DNA from: Deltaproteobacteria bacterium
Lineage (GTDB): Bacteria; Bdellovibrionota; UBA1018; UBA923
Length of the DNA: 12,491 nt
NCBI GenBank assembly: GCA_016194795.1
Contig: JACQAX010000147.1
Coordinates: 1 to 12,491 of the forward strand
Reading direction: 5' to 3'
The notes under the pieces are model-generated. The model saw nothing but the letters and a program-made list of their open reading frames with translations, ran no database searches and was not told the origin of the DNA. Below, piece after piece: positions 6,935 to 12,491 of this stretch (position 1 is the stretch's first letter; each line of letters begins with the position of its first letter). The position numbers and the translations under genes were made by a program.

Positions 6935-7887
6935 GCGTTGAACCCGAAGTGGGCGTTGTGGAGGCCGTTGAGGAACTCCTGCACCTGCATCGGCTTGCGG
7001 CCCTCGGGCTGCACTTGCAGCAGCTCGACCCAGCCGTCGGCGCACTTCACCCAGAGGCCGCCGGCTTGCGAGAGGATGTCGCCGGCCGTGGCCGACGACG
7101 GCGCGCCGGAGACGTTGGCGTGGAACTTCGCCTTGAGAATCTTGATCATCCCGCGCGTCGAGCGGCCGAACGTGCCGGGCCACGGATCGAACGCGCGGAT
7201 CTGGTTGATGATCTCGCGTCCCGTTTTGGTCCAGTCGATGAGGCCGTCTTCCTTCTTGATGAGCTTGGCGTAGGTGACCTGCGCCTCGTCCTGCTCTTTC
7301 TCGACGTGCTTCCCGTCGCGCACGAGCGCGAGCGTGTCGACGATCAGCTCTCCGCCGATTTTCGCGAGCTCGTCGTGGAGCTGGCTTGCCGTCATCTCGT
7401 CGGTGATCGGGATGGATTTCTGCAAGAGCACGGGGCCGGCGTCCATCTTGGGGACGAGCCGCATCGTGCTCACGCCGCTTTCCTCCTCGCCCTGCCAGAT
7501 GGCGTACTGGATCGGCGCGGCGCCGCGGTACTTCGGAAGGAGCGACGAGTGGACGTTGATGCAGCCGAGGCGCGGCGTGTTCAGGATCGCCTGGCTCAGG
7601 AACTGCGCGTACGCCACGACCACGACGACGTCGGCCATGATGTCGACGAGCGCGCGCTTCTCGTCAGGGTCGTTGACGTTCTCCGGCTGTAAAATCTTGA
7701 GACCGAGCTCCTTGGCGACGATCTTGATCGGCGGCTCGGTGATCTTCTGTCCGCGGCCCGACGGGCGGTCGGGCTGCGTGTAAACGGCGACGATGTTGGC
7801 GAGGTCGGGACGAGCGGCCAGGGCCCTCAAAGAGGGCACCGCGAAATCCGGCGTTCCCATGAATACGACGCGCAACGGTGCAGCCAT
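6931..7887 (-). CDS. fmt: Methionyl-tRNA formyltransferase
   Basis: Transfers a formyl group from 10-formyltetrahydrofolate to the methionine on initiator tRNA. Length is 318 residues, typical. The N-terminal formyltransferase domain starts LRVVFMGTPDFAVPSL (5-20). The active site lies in INVHSSLLPKYRGAAPIQ (110-127, Asn111 and His113) and VPKMDAGPVL (145-154, Asp149). The C-terminal tRNA-binding domain includes KKEDGLIDW and IRAFDPWPGTF, both common in the family. The start at 7885-7887 matches the expected Fmt N-terminus. It lies 17 bases after the def stop, and its own stop overlaps the rpe ATG. No good Shine-Dalgarno sequence is seen. The gene is intact although its usual partner def, immediately upstream, is broken. 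Confidence 0.98.
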   Translation of the reverse strand: MAAPLRVVFMGTPDFAVPSLRALAARPDLANIVAVYTQPDRPSGRGQKITEPPIKIVAKELGLKILQPENVNDPDEKRALVDIMADVVVVVAYAQFLSQAILNTPRLGCINVHSSLLPKYRGAAPIQYAIWQGEEESGVSTMRLVPKMDAGPVLLQKSIPITDEMTASQLHDELAKIGGELIVDTLALVRDGKHVEKEQDEAQVTYAKLIKKEDGLIDWTKTGREIINQIRAFDPWPGTFGRSTRGMIKILKAKFHANVSGAPSSATAGDILSQAGGLWVKCADGWVELLQVQPEGRKPMQVQEFLNGLHNAHFGFNA

Positions 7888-7892
7888 CAGCC

Positions 7893-7921
7893 ATTATACT
7901 CTTGTCAGAGCTCCACGTGAA
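7893..7921 (-). promoter_or_regulatory. Possible internal promoter before fmt
   Basis: A perfect TATAAT (minus strand, 7893-7898) lies in the 17-base def-fmt gap, 5 bases before the fmt ATG. A TTCACG (7916-7921, 4 of 6 matches to TTGACA) lies 17 bases upstream. It would yield a leaderless fmt-rpe-hutH transcript independent of the damaged def. It could also be chance AT content in a short gap. Confidence 0.3.
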
Positions 7922-8307
7922 ACTTCGAGCGCTCGAACTTCGATCCGCGCTCCTTCTTGATTTTCCCTTTGATCAATCCTCGTTTAGCGACACTCAAACG
8001 GTCAATGAAAAGCTTTCCGTCGAGGTGATCGATCTCGTGCTGGATCGAAAACCCTGGGGTTCGTCTCGACCGGGCGACGCGGCCCGTCGTCATCCTCGTC
8101 TCCTTCGATGTGGTAGTCGACGTCGATGACCGCGATGCGCTGGAGAACGGCTACCTGATTGGCGGCGAGCCCCACGCCGGGCGCATCGTACATCGTCTCG
8201 AACATGTCGGCCGCGAGCTTCTCCAGCTTTGCGTCAAAGGTCGTGATTTCCGGAGCGCGCTGGCGCAAAACAGGGTCCGGAAAGGTGACGATCTTGAGGA
8301 TGGCCAT
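7905..8307 (-). pseudogene. def: Peptide deformylase, broken by an internal deletion and frameshift
   Basis: Peptide deformylase removes the N-formyl group from nascent proteins and needs three metal-ligand motifs. The 5' part (from ATG 8305-8307) encodes a normal N-terminus: MAILKIVTFPDPVLRQRAP, MFETMYDAPGVGLAANQ with motif 1 GVGLAANQ at 44-51, then RIAVIDVDYH. It continues to about residue 84 (ETNP), then runs out of frame to a TGA at about 8002. The C-terminal part is in another frame from about 8050 downward. It has motif 3 IQHEIDHLDG (HExxH, 8025-8039) and the tail GKLFIDRLSVAKRGLIKGKIKK. The central 55-60 residues, with motif 2 EGCLS and its Cys ligand, are absent. Total length is about 134 codons against the usual 165-180. 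A one-base slip alone cannot explain this. It is either a true deletion or an assembly error. The gene follows lptG by 9 bases, the normal def-fmt setting. Confidence 0.88.
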
Positions 8308-8316
8308 AATCAAGAT

Positions 8317-9402
8317 TTAAGCCGTACGGCCCTTCAATACAAGCACTATTGCGGCGCAGAAAAACAGCGCGCACGGCGCCCAGACTGACATCCAGGGCGT
8401 GACGGCGCCCGAGCGTCCAAGCGAGATGCACAGGCTGAACAGGAGCCAGTACGAGAAAATCCAGCCCAGGCAGATGGCGAGATCCTTTCCGAGGCCCCCC
8501 TGTCGTTTGGGCCGCACCGAGTACGGGATCGCGAGCAGCCCCATGATCAGCGGAATGAACGAGATCGCGATGCGCGAGTGAAAGTCGACTTCGTAAGCGT
8601 TGGTCTTCAGGCCGGCTTCTTTGTTCCGGTGGATGAAGGTCAGCAGCTCCTTGAGACGGAGCGTCTCGACCTGGTGCTCGATCTCGATGAAGTCTTTCGG
8701 CGTTTCGGGGAGCATCAGGCGCTTGTCGCCGAAGTGCTTGCTCAACGGAAACGACTGGCCCTCCGGAAAGATCGTGAGCATCCCGTCGTGCAGCTCCCAC
8801 TCGCTTTTCTTTTCGTCGTAGCGCGCCGTCTGCGCCTCGACGTGCTGGACGAGGCGGAAGCTGTTGTCGAAAAAGTAGATCCCGATGCCGTGGATCGTGC
8901 TCGTCGAGGCGTCGTAGACGCGCAGGTTGTAGATGTAGTTCTTGCTGCGATACCAGATCTTGCTCGTCTTGATGTCGACGGTGAAGTCGGGGCGGTTTTT
9001 GATCACGCGCCAGTAGAAAGCCGTCCGGCGTTTGGCCAGTGGCGGCACCACGCGGTCGTAGGTCACGAGCGTAAGGCAGCACGAGATGAAGATCGCGCCG
9101 AAGATCAGCAGCGAGACGTGGCCCAGGCCGATGCCTGACGCATGGATCGCGGTGAGCTCGTTTTTGCGGTTCAGGCTCGAAAGCGTGACGCTCGTCGCGA
9201 GCATGGCGGCCGGCGGAACCATCTGACAGATGATCATCGGCAGCTGAAACGCCCCGTATTTAAACAGGATAAAAGGAGTGACGTCGGCGTCCCAGACGCC
9301 TCGCAGGTAGTCGGCGATGAAAAACACGACGGCCAGCACGGCGAGCGCGATCAAAAAGCTCCGCACGAACTCCATCAGCACGTACCGGTCGAGGATCCTC
9401 AT
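8317..9402 (-). CDS. lptG: LptF/LptG-family lipopolysaccharide export permease (LptG-like)
   Basis: Inner-membrane permease of the LptB2FG transporter, which extracts lipopolysaccharide and passes it to LptC for transport to the outer membrane. The protein has 361 residues from ATG 9400-9402. The opening RILDRYVLMEF is typical of the LptG branch. Three N-terminal membrane helices (about 12-32, 58-78, 94-114) flank the cytoplasmic coupling segment with KNELTAIHASGIG (80-92). A periplasmic beta-jellyroll spans about 120-275. Three C-terminal helices follow (about 278-296, 306-328, 336-356), with SVRPKRQGGLGKD between the first two. A GTG at 9418-9420 would add six residues (PLDVW) but has no better ribosome-binding site. 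It is the first gene of the lptG-def-fmt-rpe-hutH run and is divergent from lepB. No lptF is visible in the window. Confidence 0.9.
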   Translation of the reverse strand: MRILDRYVLMEFVRSFLIALAVLAVVFFIADYLRGVWDADVTPFILFKYGAFQLPMIICQMVPPAAMLATSVTLSSLNRKNELTAIHASGIGLGHVSLLIFGAIFISCCLTLVTYDRVVPPLAKRRTAFYWRVIKNRPDFTVDIKTSKIWYRSKNYIYNLRVYDASTSTIHGIGIYFFDNSFRLVQHVEAQTARYDEKKSEWELHDGMLTIFPEGQSFPLSKHFGDKRLMLPETPKDFIEIEHQVETLRLKELLTFIHRNKEAGLKTNAYEVDFHSRIAISFIPLIMGLLAIPYSVRPKRQGGLGKDLAICLGWIFSYWLLFSLCISLGRSGAVTPWMSVWAPCALFFCAAIVLVLKGRTA

Positions 9403-9467
9403 CCATACATCTAAAGGCACCCTGGATACGGTTGCAATTGAAAAAACCCTAAGTTAACGTGGCGCTT
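9403..9467 (+). promoter_or_regulatory. Divergent lptG/lepB control region, weak promoter signals
   Basis: This 65-base gap must carry the start signals for both lptG (minus) and lepB (plus). A self-complementary TTGCAA at 9432-9437 can be read as a -35-like box on both strands. At 17-base spacing the -10 candidates are poor on either side (TAACGT on plus at 9455-9460, TTAGAT on minus at 9409-9414). Neither gene has a convincing Shine-Dalgarno sequence. The promoter assignment is tentative. Confidence 0.2.
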
Positions 9468-10286
9468 ATGGCCGAAGAACCGCAGTCCGACGCTGAAAAA
9501 TCCGATAAGTCGGAAAAGAATGATCCCGCGTCCTCCACCGACGACGCAAAGCGAAGCGCCGCTTATCGCAAGAAGTGGATCATCGACAACGTCAAGTCGT
9601 TCGGGATCGCGATCTTCCTGGTCCTCATCATTCGTTCGAGCATCGTCGAGGCGTTCAAAATCCCCTCGGGCAGCATGATTCCGACGCTGATGGTCGGCGA
9701 CCATATTTTCGTAAACAAGTTCGCGTACGGCCTCAAGGTGCCGTTCAGCGACTTCTTCACCGATACGCCGCTGTTCATCGTCAAGCGCGACATCCCCCAG
9801 CGCGGTGACGTGATCGTCTTCAAGTACCCCAAGGACGAGTCGTTTTATTACATCAAGCGCGTGATCGGCGTGCCTAACGACGTGATCCGCGTCCGCGACA
9901 AGGTCATCTACATCAACGACAAGCCGCTGGAGCGCACGCCGACCAACCACCCCGAGATCATCGCGGGCCTGGAAGGCCGCCAGTACGACAAGACGACGCT
10001 CGAGCTCTTCGACGAGGTCAACGCCACGACTCACGACAAGCATCTCGTCATGCTCGACAAGGCCAACTACATCAACGAGAACTACGGCCCGATCACCGTT
10101 CTTCCTGACCACCTCTTCGTGATGGGCGACAACCGCGACTTCAGCAACGACAGCCGTTTCTGGGGTCTCGTTCCGCTCAAGAACGTGCGCGGCAAGGCCA
10201 TGGTCGTCTGGCTCTCGCTCTGGATCGACTTCGGTGAGTCGCAGTACTACTTCCGGCCGTCGCGCATCGGTACCGTCATTCGGTAA
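9468..10286 (+). CDS. lepB: Signal peptidase I
   Basis: Membrane serine protease that cleaves signal peptides from proteins exported by Sec or Tat. It has 272 residues from ATG 9468. The N-terminal 36 residues are charged and low-complexity (Ser, Asp, Lys-rich). A single membrane helix spans about 43-60. Box B is IPSGSMIPTLMVGDHIFVNK (65-84) with catalytic Ser69. Box D is YYIKRVIGVPND (127-138) with the general base Lys130. Box E is MGDNRDFSNDSRFWG near the C-terminus. A GTG at 9459 in the same frame would add three residues, but ATG is preferred. It is monocistronic here, divergent from lptG, and its last 11 bases overlap the 3' end of the membrane protein gene on the other strand. Its insert between boxes D and E (about 145-215) is longer than in the smallest homologues and looks ordinary. 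Confidence 0.97.
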   Translation: MAEEPQSDAEKSDKSEKNDPASSTDDAKRSAAYRKKWIIDNVKSFGIAIFLVLIIRSSIVEAFKIPSGSMIPTLMVGDHIFVNKFAYGLKVPFSDFFTDTPLFIVKRDIPQRGDVIVFKYPKDESFYYIKRVIGVPNDVIRVRDKVIYINDKPLERTPTNHPEIIAGLEGRQYDKTTLELFDEVNATTHDKHLVMLDKANYINENYGPITVLPDHLFVMGDNRDFSNDSRFWGLVPLKNVRGKAMVVWLSLWIDFGESQYYFRPSRIGTVIR

Positions 10287-11431
10287 GACGATAGATCTGG
10301 AACGACTCGGGCCTGGAGCCCGCGAAGACGACCTCGCCGCGCAAGGCGCCGAGCGGGCAGAGCTTCGTGTCGGCGATCAGGTAGGCCCGACCCTTTTTCA
10401 CGAGGCGCGCGTCGAGGTTCGAAAGGTAGTCGAAGTTGCGCGAAAGCCCTCGAAAGCGGTGGAGGTAGTGGCGCATGGCGCCCACGCCCTCGGAGCACGA
10501 GAGGTAGTAGACGGCGTCCGGCTCGCTTGCCGAGCCGAGCTGCTCGGAGCGCACCACGCGGCCGAAGTCGCCGAGGATCGTGAAGAACGCGCTCGAGCGA
10601 TAAGCCGAAACGCAGAGCGAAGTGGCCGCCAGGATCGTGGTCGCGATCGTCAGCTCGCGGCGGCCGAGCCAGGCCCTTGGGACACTGACGAGCAGGAACG
10701 CCGCCAGCGCCCCGACGACGGGACCTACGATCGAAAGAAGGTAGCCGTTCACCGACCACTGAAGAAAGATCGCCAGAAAGCCCGCGATCATCAGCGAGGG
10801 CGCCGTCACGGCGAAGAGCTCGCGCCACTTCCCCTTCTTCGCGAGCTTTCCCGCGAGCAGGACGGGCACGGCCGCGAGCACGACGAGAAGCCAGGTTTTC
10901 GGATTCGAGAGGTTCGTCGCAAGGCTCTCGAGCCCGAACCTTTTCGTGTATTCTCCCCGCGCGGCGAAATAGCGCGTCGTCAGCAGCAGCGCCGCGGCGC
11001 TCGCGGCGACGAAGGCCAGCCGGGCGGAGCGGCGGGGATTGTAGCGCGCGAAGAGCGCGAGGGTCGCCGGCAGGAACATCGCGAACTGCGCTTTCGTGGA
11101 AAACCCGCCCACCAGCAAGCCACGACCAGAGCGCGATCAGCACCATGACGACGAACGCGTTGAGCACGAAGAGCGTCGTCGCGCTCGCGCCGGCCGCTCC
11201 GTAAAGCCCGAGGACCATCAGTGGGTAGAGGGGCCTGAACATGCCCCACTCGGTCAGGTCGTTCGCGACGAACGAGCCGAGGTGGGCCGCGAGATCGCCG
11301 CGCCGGAGCTCGTCGACGAGCTCCAGCAGCGTGGCGTCGTCCATCAGGCCGAAGAAGGGCCGTTTGACGAGAATGAACACGAGCACCACGACGAACGGGG
11401 CGACGGCCAGCGGCCGGAGCAGGCTGCGCAT
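10276..11431 (-). pseudogene. Polytopic membrane protein, possible GT-C glycosyltransferase, frameshifted
   Basis: The specific family was not recognised. From ATG 11429-11431 the first ~104 residues are one membrane-protein reading frame: a first helix near 11-22, an LMDDATLLELVDEL segment that could be the acidic catalytic loop of a GT-C enzyme, WGMFRPLYPL, and a helix near 83-104. At about 11116-11120 the sensible frame changes by one base. The other frame continues with LVGGFSTKAQFAMFLPATL. It has about five further hydrophobic segments and a soluble C-terminal domain of about 90 residues, ending in SFQIYRLTE at TGA 10276. Joined, this gives only about 384 residues. In GT-C proteins tens of residues usually separate the second helix from the STK/SKE-type segment, so bases may also be missing. 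A sequencing error is possible. The gene follows the phosphatase gene by 15 bases and converges on lepB. Confidence 0.65.
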
Positions 11432-11438
11432 GGGTTCA

Positions 11439-11443
11439 TCCTG
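11439..11443 (-). promoter_or_regulatory. Ribosome-binding site of the membrane protein gene
   Basis: CAGGA on the minus strand, 7 bases before the ATG at 11429-11431, within the 15-base gap after the phosphatase stop. It supports the chosen start. Confidence 0.5.
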
Positions 11444-11446
11444 CCA

Positions 11447-12484
11447 CTATTTGCGGATTTCGGGAATCGGCTTCCCCGTGGCCGTGGGCATCGGCACGCC
11501 GAAGATCGAGGCGATCGTCGGCGCCAGATCGGCGTGCGTGTACCGCGTCTTGAACGTGCCTCGCCTGACGCCCGGGCCGACCGCCATGAGAAACACGTGC
11601 CGGCAGCCCGCGCAGATCTCCGGCGCCTTGTGCACGTACTTGCAGTCGCCGTGGCCCGCCCACTGCTTCGCATCGGGAAAGTCGCAGCGGCCGTGATCGG
11701 TGGTCACGAGCAAGGTCGTCGTACCCCTGTAATAAGGATCGCTCTGCAACAGGCGCCAGAGACGGCCGACGTAGTAGTCGTCCTCGCGCAACGCCTTGTG
11801 GTAGTTGAAGATGCCGTATTCGAGGCCGAGCTTTTCCCTGGCGTCCGCCTCGAGGTGGGCCTCCTCGTCGGCGTCGACGAGATGGACGAAGGTGAAGCGC
11901 TGGTGGCGCTTCGGCAGCTCCTGGGCGAGCTCGAGGAACGTGTCCATGTCGCTGCGCGAATGCTCGAAGACCTCGGGCTTGAGATAGCGGCCCTTGTGCA
12001 GGCCCTCCTTCCAGCCGCAGCTCTTGTAGAACGACTCCGAGCCGCTCAGCGCGCAGATCGGCTCCCACGACGCGTGCAGAGCGAGCTCGTCGTCGGTGAG
12101 CCCCGATTTCTTCAGCACGTCGAAGATCGTCGGATAGTGCGAGCGAAGGTCCTCTTTCGGCGGGTGATTGCCGCGAATTTTCTCCTGGCGGCGCCCCGCG
12201 AAGATGTCGGCGTACGCGGGAAGGCTCACGCCGATCGGGTTGCTGATGCGCGCGTCCGGAAAAAACGCGCCCTGCCCGGCGAGCGAAAGAAGGTTCGGGA
12301 AGAGGCTCGTGGCGGCGACAAGCTTCCCGCCGTCGTCGCGAGCCTTGCCCGCGAGCTCGAGCGGGCGCACGCCGTCGATGACGACGAGCACGACTTTGCT
12401 GCTGCGCAGCCCCTGCGGGAGAGGTCCGGGGTTCGCGGCGAGAAGCGACGACGAGATGGCTAGCGCGAGAAGCGAGACGGTCAT
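11447..12484 (-). CDS. Alkaline-phosphatase-superfamily hydrolase, probably exported
   Basis: Probable two-metal phosphodiesterase or sulfatase-like hydrolase of the alkaline phosphatase superfamily; substrate unknown. It has 345 residues from ATG 12482-12484. Residues 1-17 are hydrophobic (MTVSLLALAISSSLLAA) and look like a signal peptide. They lack the usual basic residues, so the true start may lie beyond the right edge, where the frame is still open. Metal and nucleophile motifs are VVLVVIDGVRP (31-41, Asp37), GVSLPAY (85-91, likely nucleophile Ser87), FVHLVDADEEAH (199-210, Asp204 and His210), LLVTTDHGR (258-266, Asp263 and His264) and WAGHGD (275-280, His278). The C-terminus has YTHADLAPTIASIFGV (315-330), the usual closing helix of sulfatase-like enzymes. 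Cysteines 144, 156, 267, 281, 291 and 294 suggest disulfides in a periplasmic protein. It precedes the membrane protein gene by 15 bases, so the two may act in one envelope-modification step. That is inference. Confidence 0.82.
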   Translation of the reverse strand: MTVSLLALAISSSLLAANPGPLPQGLRSSKVVLVVIDGVRPLELAGKARDDGGKLVAATSLFPNLLSLAGQGAFFPDARISNPIGVSLPAYADIFAGRRQEKIRGNHPPKEDLRSHYPTIFDVLKKSGLTDDELALHASWEPICALSGSESFYKSCGWKEGLHKGRYLKPEVFEHSRSDMDTFLELAQELPKRHQRFTFVHLVDADEEAHLEADAREKLGLEYGIFNYHKALREDDYYVGRLWRLLQSDPYYRGTTTLLVTTDHGRCDFPDAKQWAGHGDCKYVHKAPEICAGCRHVFLMAVGPGVRRGTFKTRYTHADLAPTIASIFGVPMPTATGKPIPEIRK

Positions 12485-12491
12485 TTGTAAC

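Noticed and set aside
6935..7183. N-terminal extension of rpe to 7183
   Set aside because: The added residues are an out-of-frame reading of the fmt C-terminal domain. The ATG at 6934 gives the canonical start and length.
8040..8058. Programmed ribosomal frameshifting to explain def
   Set aside because: A frameshift cannot restore the missing 55-60 residues with the EGCLS motif, and no slippery heptamer with a downstream structure is evident.
8002..8307. A short functional protein from the 5' part of def
   Set aside because: The last ~17 residues are out-of-frame noise and the metal-binding residues are missing, so activity is implausible. It was annotated as part of the broken def.
11096..12463. 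A 455-codon open frame on the plus strand
   Set aside because: It is antisense to the phosphatase gene, which has ordered catalytic motifs. This frame is Arg/Glu/Val-rich without domains.

Overview
The window is a compact, GC-rich stretch of a Gram-negative bacterial chromosome. Support comes from an LptG-type lipopolysaccharide permease, a lipoprotein with a classical lipobox, and a LepB signal peptidase. The gene style, with an IPT/TIG plus choice-of-anchor-D lipoprotein in a high-GC genome, suggests the former Deltaproteobacteria (Bdellovibrionota, Myxococcota or relatives). That placement is inference and weak. No rRNA, tRNA, CRISPR array, insertion sequence or phage gene was found, and no gene-free stretch exceeds about 90 bases.

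Layout, left to right. (1) 1-3466, minus strand: a three-gene unit read as lipoprotein (2243-3466), hutU urocanase (585-2246), then hutI imidazolonepropionase (581 to beyond the left edge). The lipoprotein and hutU share an ATGA stop/start overlap. (2) 3553-4776, plus strand: folC, divergent from the lipoprotein and convergent with hutH, overlapping it by 29 bases. (3) 4748-9402, minus strand: a five-gene run read as lptG, def, fmt, rpe, hutH, with gaps of 9, 17, -4 and 9 bases. (4) 9468-10286, plus strand: lepB, divergent from lptG. (5) 10276-12484, minus strand: an alkaline-phosphatase-superfamily enzyme, then a polytopic membrane protein resembling a GT-C glycosyltransferase. The latter overlaps lepB tail to tail by 11 bases.

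Functionally, hutH, hutU and hutI are the first three steps of histidine degradation (histidine to urocanate to imidazolonepropionate to formiminoglutamate). They are split between two transcription units on either side of folC. Def and Fmt form the usual N-formylmethionine pair. LptG and LepB belong to envelope biogenesis.

Points worth a second look: HutH carries Ala-Cys-Gly instead of Ala-Ser-Gly at the residues that form its MIO prosthetic group. def is broken by an apparent internal deletion that removes the metal-binding EGCLS motif and shifts the frame. The membrane protein gene is also frameshifted and may also be internally deleted. An uncharacterised surface-type lipoprotein heads the hutUI operon. 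I did not find convincing evidence of a wholly new multi-gene system.
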